DNA of 64,000 nucleotides from Levilactobacillus huananensis (GCF_003946145.1 NZ_RHOC01000001.1:62001-126000); one strand, 5' to 3'; numbered from the stretch's first letter, positions 38,743 through 49,710 are shown. Notes: a model not told the origin generated them from the letters alone. Numbers and translations are program-made.

Positions 38743-39939
38743 GTGCAAGAGATTCACATTGATAACAGTAATGCCGTCCGAGAAATCTACTTGGACAACG
38801 CCGCCACCACACCGATGGCGCCGGAAGTTTTAAATGAAATGGTTGATAAGATGGCGAACGTCTACGGAAATGCGTCGACTTTGTATGGTCTAGGTCGGCA
38901 GGCGCACACCGTGATGGAAAACAGCCGTCAGGTCATTGCCAACAGCATCAATGCTGCCAGTGATGAAGAGATTATTTTTACCAGTGGTGGGAGTGAAAGT
39001 GACAACACTGCTGTGACGCAAACGGCTATCGCCCGTCAGAGCCTGGGAAAGCACATCATCACGACGTGTATCGAGCACGAGGCGATTTTGAAGCCACTAC
39101 ATGCGCTGGAGGAACAGGGGTTTGACGTGACTTATTTACCCGTTGATGCGCACGGTCGAATTAGTCTGGATGACTTCAAGGCGGCCCTACGTGATGATAC
39201 GATCCTCGTAACTATCATGATGGGGAATAATGAGGTTGGAAGCCGGATGCCAATTCATGAGATCGGTGAGATCTTGAAGGACCATCAAGCCTGGTTCCAC
39301 ACTGATGCTGTTCAGGCTTATGGGTCATTGGATATCGACGTACAACGTGATCATATTGACCTGTTGTCAACGTCTGCCCACAAGATTAATGGTCCTAAGA
39401 TGATTGGTTTCCTTTATAAGCGTGAAGGAATCAACTTCCCAAGCCTGATTAAGGGTGGGGATCAAGAAGAGAAACGGCGTGCTGGTACCGAAAATGTTCC
39501 GGCAATCGCGGGGATGGCAACGGCTGCCAAGCTGTTGACGGCTGATGTTAAGGCCGAGAAACGGACGCGTTTCCATGGCTTCAAGGATCAAGTCGTGGCT
39601 GGATTAACTGCTAACGGCGTGGACTTTGCTATCAATGGTTCCCTCGAGGGTGATAATCTGGAGCATGTCTTAAATATTTGGATTAAGGGTGTCTCTACCT
39701 ATGTCATGCAGACTAACTTAGATTTGGCCGGAATTGCCGTTTCTGGGGGTTCAGCCTGCACTGCGGGGTCAATCGAACCCTCACACGTGCTGACTGCCAT
39801 GTTTGGTGCTGACAGCCCACGGATTGCCGAATCCATTCGGTTATCCTTCGGCGCACAAACGACGAGTGCAGACATTGAGGCCTTTATCGAAAACGTCAGT
39901 GCAATCGTCAAGCGACTTTCAAAGAACGAGGTGAAGTAA
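38743..39939 (+). CDS. iscS: Cysteine desulfurase (NifS/IscS type)
   Basis: The 398-residue PLP enzyme takes sulfur from cysteine. YLDNAATTPMAPEVL opens the fold, the PLP lysine is in SAHKINGPK, and the persulfide cysteine is in GSACTAGS near residue 345. The start is GTG after AGGAGG. With mnmA two genes downstream and no Fe-S scaffold here, it most likely feeds tRNA 2-thiolation. Confidence 0.93.
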   Translation: MQEIHIDNSNAVREIYLDNAATTPMAPEVLNEMVDKMANVYGNASTLYGLGRQAHTVMENSRQVIANSINAASDEEIIFTSGGSESDNTAVTQTAIARQSLGKHIITTCIEHEAILKPLHALEEQGFDVTYLPVDAHGRISLDDFKAALRDDTILVTIMMGNNEVGSRMPIHEIGEILKDHQAWFHTDAVQAYGSLDIDVQRDHIDLLSTSAHKINGPKMIGFLYKREGINFPSLIKGGDQEEKRRAGTENVPAIAGMATAAKLLTADVKAEKRTRFHGFKDQVVAGLTANGVDFAINGSLEGDNLEHVLNIWIKGVSTYVMQTNLDLAGIAVSGGSACTAGSIEPSHVLTAMFGADSPRIAESIRLSFGAQTTSADIEAFIENVSAIVKRLSKNEVK

Positions 39940-39940
39940 C

Positions 39941-40285
39941 ATGTTATTTAAGAATGAAATGCAAGTTGATGGGGATACGGATGTCTACGAATTACATCCC
40001 AATATCAAGGCCTATGCCTTAAAGGACGTGGGCTTCCAAGTGTCCAATGCTGGTAACTACACATTGGAGCGGTCGGTTGATCCAACCTCACCCTACAACA
40101 AAAACCAAATGCTCAAGGTCGTTGTGTCGAAGGACTTGACCGGGTTCAAGATGTCGACGACTAATGCTTCCGGTAATGCACGGGTTAACATTTTCAAGGG
40201 AGCCCATGCCGAAGGGAACGTCGAGCAGTATCACTTCATTATCCAGAACTTGCTCGACCGTGAAATTTTACAAAAAAAGGCGTAG
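39941..40285 (+). CDS. DUF1831 protein
   Basis: The 114-residue protein matches the DUF1831 family of lactic acid bacteria (compact alpha/beta fold, no membrane span). It starts 1 nt after the desulfurase stop, thus coupled to it, and precedes mnmA. A supporting role in sulfur transfer is plausible from position only. Confidence 0.82.
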   Translation: MLFKNEMQVDGDTDVYELHPNIKAYALKDVGFQVSNAGNYTLERSVDPTSPYNKNQMLKVVVSKDLTGFKMSTTNASGNARVNIFKGAHAEGNVEQYHFIIQNLLDREILQKKA

Positions 40286-40295
40286 AACACTGCAA

Positions 40296-40328
40296 AATGA
40301 CGTTTCCATGTGTTGGGAGCGTCATTCT
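40296..40328 (+). terminator. Terminator after the desulfurase-DUF1831 pair
   Basis: Stem AATGACG/CGTCATT extended by an inner TCC/GGG part; the T-run is short. Confidence 0.7.
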
Positions 40329-40382
40329 TTATGTGATTGGGACCAGTCAAGATGACGGGACCTGTGAAAAGATACGCCAGGC

Positions 40383-40411
40383 TTGCAATCGCCGGACAAA
40401 ATAGGTAAACT
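40383..40411 (+). promoter_or_regulatory. mnmA promoter
   Basis: TTGCAA and TAAACT, 17 bp apart, 72 bp before the start codon. Confidence 0.68.
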
Positions 40412-40413
40412 AG

Positions 40414-41610
<1,197 letters not shown>

Positions 41611-41620
41611 TTTCTAGAAG

Positions 41621-41657
41621 GGACCTCCGGCATCGCAACGATGGTGGGGGTCTTTTT
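41621..41657 (+). terminator. mnmA terminator
   Basis: GACCTCC pairs with GGGGGTC through an inner CATCG/CGATG stem; five T follow. Confidence 0.85.
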
Positions 41658-41688
41658 GATTTGGTGAGATTTTCGCAGGGTTGAGTCT

Positions 41689-41716
41689 TTGAAAATTCCG
41701 TGAAAACTGGCATAAT
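41689..41716 (+). promoter_or_regulatory. Promoter of the phosphatase-TPR-recD2 operon
   Basis: TTGAAA and CATAAT, 16 bp apart. It leaves an unusually long leader of about 150 nt. Confidence 0.65.
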
Positions 41717-41792
41717 AGAACCTGTGTGTGCTGATGACTGGAAAACGAGTCAGTCGTTGGTACGAGAACGGTGATCGATTAGTCCCCAAGGG

Positions 41793-41809
41793 GGTTGGTT
41801 CAACCAACC
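41793..41809. repeat. Perfect palindrome in the phosphatase leader
   Basis: GGTTGGTT-C-AACCAACC. It lies in the 5' leader and could be an RNA hairpin or an operator. Confidence 0.5.
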
Positions 41810-41874
41810 GACACGGTTAATCAGAACTTTTACCAAAATAAATCATGTGATCAGAGAAAGTGAGGCACCAAAGT

Positions 41875-42534
41875 TTGAAATTATACTTCGTGCGACACGG
41901 TAAGACCCAGTGGAATCTAGAGGGGCGGTTTCAGGGCGCTGGCGGTGATTCTGAACTGCTAACGGCGAGCTACCAACAAATGATTCAGGTGGGGCGCTAC
42001 CTACGTCCTGTTGCCTTTCAGCATGCCTACGCGAGCCCCATCAAGCGGGCACGGGTGACTGCACAGCGTGTGATTAAGGCGGCGCATCAACGTGTACCGC
42101 TGACTTTGCTGAGTCAACTGGAGGAATTTCATTTGGGCAAACTCGAGGGGATGGCCTTTACGGATGCACAACAGCAATTCCCAGAGGAACTCGCGGCATT
42201 TCACGAGCATCCTGATCAGTATCGAACCGATCGGATCGGTGGTGAGACTTTTGAGGAAGTTATTGCCCGCATGACACCGGCAATTCATCGGATTGTTGCG
42301 GCAAATGATGACCCGCAGGCTAACGTCTTGGTCGTTAGCCACGGTGCGGCACTGAATGCGGAAATCAATGCCTTATTGGGCACGCCGATCGCAGATTTAA
42401 GAAAACGCGGTGGGCTACGGAATACTAGTCTAACGATCCTTGAAACCACAGATGGTGGTCAAACCTTTAATCTGTTGGACTGGAATAATACAAGTTTTCT
42501 GACGGCGGAAGCTACGCCGACGGATACAATTTAG
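41875..42534 (+). CDS. Histidine phosphatase (phosphoglycerate mutase superfamily)
   Basis: The 219-residue protein has the catalytic FVRHGKTQWNLEGRFQG motif at its N-terminus and the second histidine in VVSHGAAL. Such proteins are mostly phosphatases with varied substrates; true mutase activity is unlikely because of the GpmB-like short form. TTG 41875 is chosen since GTGAGG (41860-41865) stands 9 nt before it; the in-frame GTG at 41860 is itself part of that ribosome site. The TPR gene follows after 8 nt. Confidence 0.85.
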   Translation: MKLYFVRHGKTQWNLEGRFQGAGGDSELLTASYQQMIQVGRYLRPVAFQHAYASPIKRARVTAQRVIKAAHQRVPLTLLSQLEEFHLGKLEGMAFTDAQQQFPEELAAFHEHPDQYRTDRIGGETFEEVIARMTPAIHRIVAANDDPQANVLVVSHGAALNAEINALLGTPIADLRKRGGLRNTSLTILETTDGGQTFNLLDWNNTSFLTAEATPTDTI

Positions 42535-42542
42535 GTGGCAGT

Positions 42543-43232
42543 ATGACTGAAAAAAAGCAGGGTCGGGAACGTGACCTTAAAAAAGAACGTTCGGAACAAA
42601 TGGTTCACAAATTGGTTCAACACATTGACGGTCATCCTGGGGATGCCGATGCTTACTATGAACTGGCAACGGTCTTGGTTGATCTGAATTCGTTTGATCA
42701 GGCCGAGGAGTTACTGATGAAGGCACTGGGGCTATTTGCGACCCAACCAGAAACGGTCGAGAAACTCCATTATGGACTGGGCAACGTGTACTACGCCGCT
42801 CAGGAATATCCTAAGGCTATTGCGCAATTTGATCAGTTGGGTCAACAACTCAAGGGAGCTGGCTATCTGATGCTGGCTCAGAGTTATATGGCAAGTGGGG
42901 ATCACAAGCGGGCTTTGGCCTTTGCTTTGACGGCGCTAGCGAGTCAGCCTAAGGATGCAGCGACACTTCAACTCGTGGCCGAGAACCTGTTGGCTCTAGG
43001 GAACATGGCCCAGGCAGCTACATACTACGACCAGTTGTTGGCAATTGTACCTGACAGTGGTCGGGCCAACTTTGACCGCGGTCTCGTCGCTATGGTTCAG
43101 GGTGAGCCCTATCAAGCCTTTTTTGATCGGGCCAAACGGGAAGATCCAACCTATTATGAAAAGGGACAGCAACGGCTGGCCGACATTGAACGATTTGTCC
43201 AAACCCAACGAGGTGCGGACCAAGACAAGTAG
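42543..43232 (+). CDS. TPR-repeat protein
   Basis: The 229-residue protein has a charged head (residues 1-20) and about five tetratricopeptide repeats (for instance ADAYYELATVLVDLNSFDQA and YGLGNVYYAAQEYPKAI). It is cytoplasmic and likely binds a protein partner, unknown here. AGGTGG precedes the ATG; recD2 follows after 18 nt in the same operon, an arrangement common in lactobacilli. Confidence 0.87.
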   Translation: MTEKKQGRERDLKKERSEQMVHKLVQHIDGHPGDADAYYELATVLVDLNSFDQAEELLMKALGLFATQPETVEKLHYGLGNVYYAAQEYPKAIAQFDQLGQQLKGAGYLMLAQSYMASGDHKRALAFALTALASQPKDAATLQLVAENLLALGNMAQAATYYDQLLAIVPDSGRANFDRGLVAMVQGEPYQAFFDRAKREDPTYYEKGQQRLADIERFVQTQRGADQDK

Positions 43233-43250
43233 CGTAAGGAGGCTGACAGC

Positions 43251-45773
43251 ATGACCACCGAATCAATGGACTTATTAGCGGACGACCAGGGAATACAGGC
43301 CGACTATGTGGTGGGCACCGTCAGCGCTGTCTTCTTCACTAGCCAGGACAGTTTTTACAAAGTCATGTTGGTGAAAGTTTCAGAGACCAGTCTGGACTGG
43401 CACGAGGATGAGATCGTGGTGACGGGAAACTTTGCCGATATCAAGGATGATGTGACCTATCGCTTCACGGGTAAACGGGTCGAACATCCCAAGTATGGGG
43501 TTCAATTTCAGGCAGATAATTATCAGAATGAAACACCAACTTCCCGCAGTGGGGTGATCGCCTATCTCAGTGGTCCAGACTTCCCGGGATTAGGGAAGAA
43601 AACCGCCGAGAAGATTGTAGATGCTTTGGGGACTAATGCGATCGAACTTATTTTAGATGATAGCAACGTATTGGCTCCCTTAGGGTTGTCACCGAAAATC
43701 GTGGCGACATTGGTGAGTCAACTCCAAACGAACAATGGGATGGAACAGATCATCATTGGCCTCAATAGCTATGGTTTTGGAAGCACTCTGGCAGCGGCTA
43801 TCTATGATCGCTACCAGGAAAAGACTCTCGACGTTATTCACGAGAATCCATACCGGTTAGCCGAGGAGATTACTGGGGTCAGCTTCAAACGGGCTGATCA
43901 GATCGCCACGCAGTTGGGTTATGCACCCGCTCGACCGGAACGATTGCAGGCCGGGCTTCTTCAGACACTGACAGACTTGTCCGTGGCCAATGGGGACACC
44001 TTTACCACGGCGAAGCCACTCTTGAATCAGGCGTTGAGTCTATTAGAAAATTCTCGCAACGTACGGCTGAATCCCCAGGTCTTGGCAGATCAGCTCTTAG
44101 AATTGGCCAAGCAGCAGAAGGTTGTAGGTGATGACCAACGCATTTACCTCAAGTCCTTGTACGATACAGAATGGCAGGTTGCTGAGCATCTACAACGCCT
44201 CTTACAGGCGGATACACCACAACACGACTATGATGAGAAGAGCATTGCCAAGCAGATTCGACTTGTGGAGAAGCAGTTAGACATCGTTTATGACGAGTCA
44301 CAAACGGCAGCCCTAGCAGCGGCTGTGCAGGCTAAGATTCTACTGTTAACCGGGGGGCCCGGAACCGGGAAAACGACGATTATTCGGGGCTTGGTTCAGT
44401 TATATGCTCGGCTTAATGATTACTCTCTAGACATTAACGATTACAAGGACCAGCCGTTTCCGATTCTATTAGCGGCCCCGACCGGTCGCGCAGCTAAACG
44501 AATGAGTGAGTCCACCGGACTGCCGGCCAGCACGATTCACCGGTTGCTCGGACTGACTGGTCGTGAGGCCGATCTGGATGCTGCAGCCACTAAGGATCTT
44601 GAGGGGGGGCTCTTGATTGTCGACGAAGTGTCGATGGTCGACGTCTACCTGATGAAGACACTTCTGCGGGCGGTGCCCGTGGGGATGCAGGTTATCTTGG
44701 TTGGTGATAAGGACCAACTGCCCTCAGTAGGACCCGGGCAGGTTTTTCATGACCTATTAGCCAGCCAACAATTGAAAAAGATTCAACTGGACACCATTTA
44801 TCGGCAAGGAGATGGGTCGTCGATTATTCCTTTGGCCCATGCCATCAAGGACGGACGCTTACCGACAGACTTCACCCAAAACCAAAAGGATCGATCGTTC
44901 ATCGCCTGTCGCACGAACCAAGTTGAAGGCGTCATCGATCAGATCGTTGCCAAGGCCCACGATAAGGGATTCACGGCTAGCGATATTCAAGTTCTCGCCC
45001 CAATGTATCGCGGGGCGGCCGGGATTGATCGGCTGAATGTGGTGCTTCAGGATATCTTGAATCCACGTAAGTCGGAGCGACAAAAGCAAGTGGAATTTCG
45101 GCAGCAACAGTTTCGAATTGGGGACAAGGTATTACACCTGGTGAATAGTCCTGAAAACAATGTCTTCAATGGTGATATTGGAACGATTACCGGAATTGAT
45201 CTGGCGAGTGACAAGCACAGCAAGGTTAAGTCCGATCAACTCACGATTGCCTTTGAACAGACGGAAGTGACCTATGCCCGCAATGACTGGAACCGTCTAA
45301 CACTGGCTTACTGTATGTCAATTCATAAAGCGCAGGGGTCAGAATTCAAAATGGTTATCTTGCCCATGGTAGCTCAGTATAACCGTATGCTTCAGCGCAA
45401 TCTGTTGTATACGGCGGTGACTCGGGCCGCAGATATGCTGATTTTACTAGGAGAACCGCAGGCCTTTGAAACTTGCGTGAAGAATCTCTCGGTGAACCGG
45501 CATACCACGTTGCGTGAACGAGTAGCGACGGTCTTGGATCCTGACGGGGACCATGCACAGACACCGGCACCGAGTGTGGCAGCAGAACCACAGGCAGCCA
45601 AATCTGAAAAGACTGATGAGCCGGGTGCAAGTGCTGAACCAACGGCGACACCGGAGGAGAACGCCGAACCGGTGTCAAACCGGTTAACACTCGCGATGAT
45701 TACGGGCCGTCAGGTTGATCCCATGATTGGGATGGCCGGTGTGACCCCGCAACAATTTATGGCAAAGCCCTAA
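43251..45773 (+). CDS. recD2: ATP-dependent helicase RecD2
   Basis: The 840-residue SF1B 5'-3' DNA helicase works without RecBC in Firmicutes and takes part in replication-fork and repair processes. It has an N-terminal OB-like domain, helix-hairpin-helix parts, Walker A TGGPGTGKTT near residue 369, Walker B LIVDEVSMVD, and C-terminal motif MSIHKAQGSEF. A Pro/Ala/Glu-rich linker (about 765-810) leads to a conserved-looking tail with DPMIGMAGVTPQQFM. AAGGAGG precedes the ATG. Confidence 0.96.
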   Translation: MTTESMDLLADDQGIQADYVVGTVSAVFFTSQDSFYKVMLVKVSETSLDWHEDEIVVTGNFADIKDDVTYRFTGKRVEHPKYGVQFQADNYQNETPTSRSGVIAYLSGPDFPGLGKKTAEKIVDALGTNAIELILDDSNVLAPLGLSPKIVATLVSQLQTNNGMEQIIIGLNSYGFGSTLAAAIYDRYQEKTLDVIHENPYRLAEEITGVSFKRADQIATQLGYAPARPERLQAGLLQTLTDLSVANGDTFTTAKPLLNQALSLLENSRNVRLNPQVLADQLLELAKQQKVVGDDQRIYLKSLYDTEWQVAEHLQRLLQADTPQHDYDEKSIAKQIRLVEKQLDIVYDESQTAALAAAVQAKILLLTGGPGTGKTTIIRGLVQLYARLNDYSLDINDYKDQPFPILLAAPTGRAAKRMSESTGLPASTIHRLLGLTGREADLDAAATKDLEGGLLIVDEVSMVDVYLMKTLLRAVPVGMQVILVGDKDQLPSVGPGQVFHDLLASQQLKKIQLDTIYRQGDGSSIIPLAHAIKDGRLPTDFTQNQKDRSFIACRTNQVEGVIDQIVAKAHDKGFTASDIQVLAPMYRGAAGIDRLNVVLQDILNPRKSERQKQVEFRQQQFRIGDKVLHLVNSPENNVFNGDIGTITGIDLASDKHSKVKSDQLTIAFEQTEVTYARNDWNRLTLAYCMSIHKAQGSEFKMVILPMVAQYNRMLQRNLLYTAVTRAADMLILLGEPQAFETCVKNLSVNRHTTLRERVATVLDPDGDHAQTPAPSVAAEPQAAKSEKTDEPGASAEPTATPEENAEPVSNRLTLAMITGRQVDPMIGMAGVTPQQFMAKP

Positions 45774-45789
45774 AAGTCTGGCTTAAGCG

Positions 45790-45818
45790 TTGCGTTTACG
45801 GAAAAAGATTGCGATAAT
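45790..45818 (+). promoter_or_regulatory. prs promoter
   Basis: TTGCGT and GATAAT, 17 bp apart, 50 bp before the start codon. Confidence 0.6.
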
Positions 45819-45868
45819 ATAGGCAGTAAAATATAAACGAATTGTGGTGAACCCACTGGGAGGCTGTT

Positions 45869-46840
45869 ATGGCAGAACATGTCGAAGCTGGTAAAATGAA
45901 AGTCTTTGCGTTGAATTCAAACCGGCCACTCGCTGAAAAGATTGCGAAGGCCGCTGGCGTAACGCTCGGCAAAGCAACAATCAAACACTTTAGTGATGGC
46001 GAAATCCAGATTAGTATCGACGAAAGTATTCGCGGCGATAAACTCTTTATTATTCAATCGGTCTCAGATCCGGTGAACACCAACCTGATGGAACTGTTAA
46101 TCATGGTGGATGCCGCTCGTCGGGCAAGTGCTGCTAAGATTAACGTCGTTATCCCGTATTATGGCTATTCACGTGCCGACCGTAAGGCCCGTTCACGTGA
46201 ACCCATTACCGCCAAGCTAATTGCGTCATTACTTCAAATGGATGGGGTCGATCGTGTGATTGCCTTGGATCTCCATGCAGCGCAATTACAAGGTTTCTTC
46301 GATATTCCCGTTGACCACTTACAGAGTGACCGGTTATTGACAAGTTACTTTGAAAAGAATCCAGAACTCGTCGACGAAGACATCGTGGTCGTTGCACCGG
46401 ACCATGCGGGTGTCAGTCGTGCCCGGAGACTAGCCGAGTTGTTAGGCGCGCCGATTGCCATCATCGACAACCGGACGGATACCGAGAATGCGGCTCATCC
46501 GGATGCAGTGATTGGGGATGTCCGTGGCAAGCATGCCATCCTGGTTGATGATATTATCGACACCGCTTTGCGAATCACCGTGTCGGCAGAAGCCCTCATG
46601 GCAGCAGGGGCAGCAGATGTTTACGCCTGCGCCACCCATGCCGTGTTGTCTGGCGATGCAACGAAACGAATCAATGACTCTTCATTGAAAAAAGTGGTCT
46701 TTACCGATTCGATTCAGTTGCCAGCAGAGAAACAAAGTGATAAGTTTGTGATCTTGTCAGTTGGCGACCTGTTTGGTCAAGCCATCGACTTGATTTACCA
46801 TCAGGAACCGGTTGATTCCCTATTTCACCGAGTTCCCTAG
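45869..46840 (+). CDS. prs: Ribose-phosphate pyrophosphokinase
   Basis: The 323-residue enzyme makes PRPP from ribose 5-phosphate and ATP for nucleotide and His/Trp synthesis. Motifs: [27 protein letters not shown], the metal-binding [12 protein letters not shown], and the PRPP loop [10 protein letters not shown] form (here [11 protein letters not shown]). GGGAGG lies 5 nt before the ATG. Single gene with own promoter and terminator. Confidence 0.96.
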   Translation: MAEHVEAGKMKVFALNSNRPLAEKIAKAAGVTLGKATIKHFSDGEIQISIDESIRGDKLFIIQSVSDPVNTNLMELLIMVDAARRASAAKINVVIPYYGYSRADRKARSREPITAKLIASLLQMDGVDRVIALDLHAAQLQGFFDIPVDHLQSDRLLTSYFEKNPELVDEDIVVVAPDHAGVSRARRLAELLGAPIAIIDNRTDTENAAHPDAVIGDVRGKHAILVDDIIDTALRITVSAEALMAAGAADVYACATHAVLSGDATKRINDSSLKKVVFTDSIQLPAEKQSDKFVILSVGDLFGQAIDLIYHQEPVDSLFHRVP

Positions 46841-46866
46841 ACCTAAAATGATAGTGAGCTAGGACG

Positions 46867-46898
46867 AGAACCGTCACTCTGGTGATGGTTCTTGTTTT
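46867..46898 (+). terminator. prs terminator
   Basis: AGAACCGTCAC-TCTG-GTGATGGTTCT followed by TGTTTT. Confidence 0.82.
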
Positions 46899-46951
46899 GT
46901 GATGATCTGGAATTTTGCAGATTTACTAAATATTGAGGAGTGACCAAGATT

Positions 46952-48598
46952 TTGAAGGGTAAAAGAATTGTGGCCTTAATTGGCCTAACACTGGTTATGA
47001 TCGGTGCACTTAGCGCTTGCGGCCAGTCGTCGTCATCCAAGTCAACGGGAAAGCTGGCAAGCAAGCAAGTCGTGAAGCTAGCCACTAAATCAGAAGTGAC
47101 CACATTGGATGTGTCCAAGGCCTCGGACTCGACGAGCTTGACGCAGCTGTATCACACGCAAGAAGGGCTGTATCGTCTCGGCAAAAATGAAAAGGTCATT
47201 AATGCCATGGCAACGAAGACTACGGTCAGCAAGGATGGTACGCAGTATACCTTTGACTTACGGCACAATAACCGTTGGAACGACGGTAGTCTCGTGACTG
47301 CCAAGGACTTTGTCTACTCCTGGCAACGGACGGTTAACCCTAAGACGGCAGCTGAATATGCTTACCTGATGGCTGGGATCAAGAACTATGACCAGGTCCA
47401 GAACGGTAAATTAGCACCAAGTCAATTGGGGGTTAAGGCAACGGGAAAGTATCAACTTCAAGTTACTCTGAGCAAGCCCGTGGCTTACTTCAAGCTACTA
47501 CTAGCCTTTCCAACCTTCTTCCCACAAGAACAAAGCATGGTTGAGAAGTACGGTAAGGACTACGGGCATGGGAGCGAGAAGACGGCCTATGATGGGCCAT
47601 TTACGATGACCAAGTGGCAAGGGACTGATCAGAATTGGACCCTGGTGAAAAACCGCCATTTCTGGGATAAAAAACAAATCACCTTGCAGCAGATGAAGTT
47701 CCAAGTGGTCGCTGATCCGTCCACTGGACTGAGTCTTTACCAGAAACACGAACTGGATGCGACAACGTTGGACGGCACGCAGGTAGCCAACATGAAAAAT
47801 AGTCCAGAGATGAAGACCTTCGTCGGGGGCACCATGTACTACATGCAGATGAACCAGAAGCGAGTGAAGGCTTTGAAGAATGTTAAGGTTCGTCGATCAC
47901 TGTCTTTGGCCATCAATAAGCAACAACTGGCCAAGAAGGTTCTACGGGATGGCTCACAGGCCCCTCAAGGGTTTGTCTCAAACAATCTGAGTCATAATCC
48001 CAAGACCAAGGCAGACTTCGCTAAGGATGCTTACGTGAAGGATGGCGTGGCCTATGATCTGAAACAGGCCAAGACCTTGATGAAAGCAGGCTTGAAGGAG
48101 AGCAAGACCGCAACGTTGAGCCTCAGTCTGATGACTGATGATACCTCAGTAAGTAAGACGGTGGCCCAATACATTCAGGCCGAATTACAGAAGGTACCCA
48201 ACGTGAAGATCAGTATCCGTACATTGCCTTACAAGACACGGCTGAGCCGTTCAGCTGCGGGTGACTTCGACCTGGTACTGACGAACTGGGGTGCCGACTT
48301 TGCCGACCCCATTAATTTCTTATCACTGATGCAAACGGGGAATACCAACAATAATGGTGGGTTTTCGGATGCCACGTACGACAATGACTTGAAGCGTTCT
48401 GAAAATCAAGATGCCAATCAGCCAGAGGCACGTTACCAAGATTTGGTGCATGCTGAGAAACGCTTGATGAACCAGCAAGGCGTCATTCCTTTGTATCAAC
48501 CCGCAACTGTTGAAATGTGGAACACGAAAGTTTCCGGTTATGTTTGGAATCCAGCCGGTATGAGTCGCGGCTATCAATGGATGAAAGTTGAACAATAA
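46952..48598 (+). CDS. oppA: Oligopeptide-binding lipoprotein OppA-like
   Basis: The 548-residue SBP_bac_5 protein binds peptides for an ABC importer. From TTG 46952 the product starts MKGKRIVALIGL and carries the lipobox LSAC with Cys23 as the lipidated residue; family motifs include DFVYSWQRTVNPKTAAEY and DGPFTMTKW. GAGGAG ends 11 nt before the TTG, while the in-frame GTG at 46940 overlaps the site. No permease or ATPase gene lies near, so it must serve a transporter encoded elsewhere or act in signalling. Confidence 0.9.
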   Translation: MKGKRIVALIGLTLVMIGALSACGQSSSSKSTGKLASKQVVKLATKSEVTTLDVSKASDSTSLTQLYHTQEGLYRLGKNEKVINAMATKTTVSKDGTQYTFDLRHNNRWNDGSLVTAKDFVYSWQRTVNPKTAAEYAYLMAGIKNYDQVQNGKLAPSQLGVKATGKYQLQVTLSKPVAYFKLLLAFPTFFPQEQSMVEKYGKDYGHGSEKTAYDGPFTMTKWQGTDQNWTLVKNRHFWDKKQITLQQMKFQVVADPSTGLSLYQKHELDATTLDGTQVANMKNSPEMKTFVGGTMYYMQMNQKRVKALKNVKVRRSLSLAINKQQLAKKVLRDGSQAPQGFVSNNLSHNPKTKADFAKDAYVKDGVAYDLKQAKTLMKAGLKESKTATLSLSLMTDDTSVSKTVAQYIQAELQKVPNVKISIRTLPYKTRLSRSAAGDFDLVLTNWGADFADPINFLSLMQTGNTNNNGGFSDATYDNDLKRSENQDANQPEARYQDLVHAEKRLMNQQGVIPLYQPATVEMWNTKVSGYVWNPAGMSRGYQWMKVEQ

Positions 48599-48631
48599 AA
48601 ACGAGTGACATGAAAGAAAGTTGAATGATTG

Positions 48632-48664
48632 AAAGTCCGGGAGAATGTTCCTGGGCTTTTTTTT
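48632..48664 (+). terminator. oppA terminator
   Basis: An 11-bp stem with G-T pairs (AAAGTCCGGGA / TCCTGGGCTTT) and eight T. Confidence 0.85.
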
Positions 48665-48722
48665 GTAAATTCGAGTCAAAATCAGGGGGAATTGAAATGG
48701 TCGTTGAAATTATCTGGAAAAC

Positions 48723-48738
48723 ATGTTATACCTAACAT
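48723..48738. promoter_or_regulatory. Palindrome upstream of murQ
   Basis: ATGTTA-TACC-TAACAT, 61 bp before the murQ start. It is a candidate operator; the regulator is unknown. No convincing -35/-10 pair could be assigned. Confidence 0.4.
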
Positions 48739-48798
48739 AGTAATCATGAAAGCGAATACATTATTTGTCATACATAGTGAAAGTTGGAGGTCTACACG

Positions 48799-49710
48799 AT
48801 GCATTTTGATGACTTGCTCACGGAACAACGAAATCACCGCTCAACCCATATTGATCGGGAATCGACTTTGGAAATGGTGGCAACCATTAATCGCGAGGAC
48901 CACCGAGTGGCGCGTGCGGTACAAAAGCAATTACCTGAAATCGCCGCTGCGATCGATGCTGCATTTCCTAAGTTCGATGACGGTGGCCGATTGATCTACG
49001 TCGGTGCCGGGACGTCAGGCCGATTAGGGGTTATTGACGCAACGGAGCTACAACCAACCTATGGCTTGACGGCCGATCAAACCTTTGGCCTGATTGCCGG
49101 GGGAGCCGAGGCGTTGACCCATACGATTCAAGCGGTTGAGGATTCGCCAGAATTGGCGCAGGATGATTTAGCGGCCGTTAACCTGGGGCCTAAGGACGTG
49201 GTGATTGCCAGTGCTGCATCCGGACAAACGCCGTATACGGTGAGTGCCTTGCAATTTGCGCAGGACCAGGGTGCCTTGGGGATTGGGTTCTCGTGTATTG
49301 AGGATAGTCCGCTGGCTAAGCTTGCCGACTACCCAATCACCCCAGTTGTGGGACCGGAAGTCATTACGGGGGCCACGTTATTGAAGGCCGGGACCGCTGA
49401 AAAAATGGTCTTGAACATGTTGTCTACGGGCATTATGATTAAATCTGGGAAGGTTTATCAGAACCTGATGATTAACGTGGTACCTTCAAATGGGAAGACC
49501 TTTGAACGGGCCAAGAAAATCATTGCTGAGGCTACCCAGACCTCAACTTTGGCCGCGGAACGTGCCTTAGATCGTGCCGGCAATAATGTTCCATTGGCGA
49601 TTGTCTTAATTGAGACCAAGGGAACGATTGCTGAGGCCAAGGCTTTGTTAGGGGCTACCAATGGTCATGTTTCACAGGCTGTTAAGTTAAGTGACAGTCA
49701 CCAAGATTAA
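48799..49710 (+). CDS. murQ: N-acetylmuramic acid 6-phosphate etherase
   Basis: The 303-residue SIS-domain enzyme splits the lactyl ether of MurNAc 6-phosphate to GlcNAc 6-phosphate and D-lactate. Motifs: YVGAGTSGRLGVIDATELQP near residue 67, IAGGAEAL and SNGKTFERAKKI. It serves recovery of wall sugars. ATG 48799 stands 8 nt after GTTGGAGG. No MurNAc phosphotransferase (murP) or murR is beside it; instead rbsR and rbsK follow. Confidence 0.94.
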   Translation: MHFDDLLTEQRNHRSTHIDRESTLEMVATINREDHRVARAVQKQLPEIAAAIDAAFPKFDDGGRLIYVGAGTSGRLGVIDATELQPTYGLTADQTFGLIAGGAEALTHTIQAVEDSPELAQDDLAAVNLGPKDVVIASAASGQTPYTVSALQFAQDQGALGIGFSCIEDSPLAKLADYPITPVVGPEVITGATLLKAGTAEKMVLNMLSTGIMIKSGKVYQNLMINVVPSNGKTFERAKKIIAEATQTSTLAAERALDRAGNNVPLAIVLIETKGTIAEAKALLGATNGHVSQAVKLSDSHQD

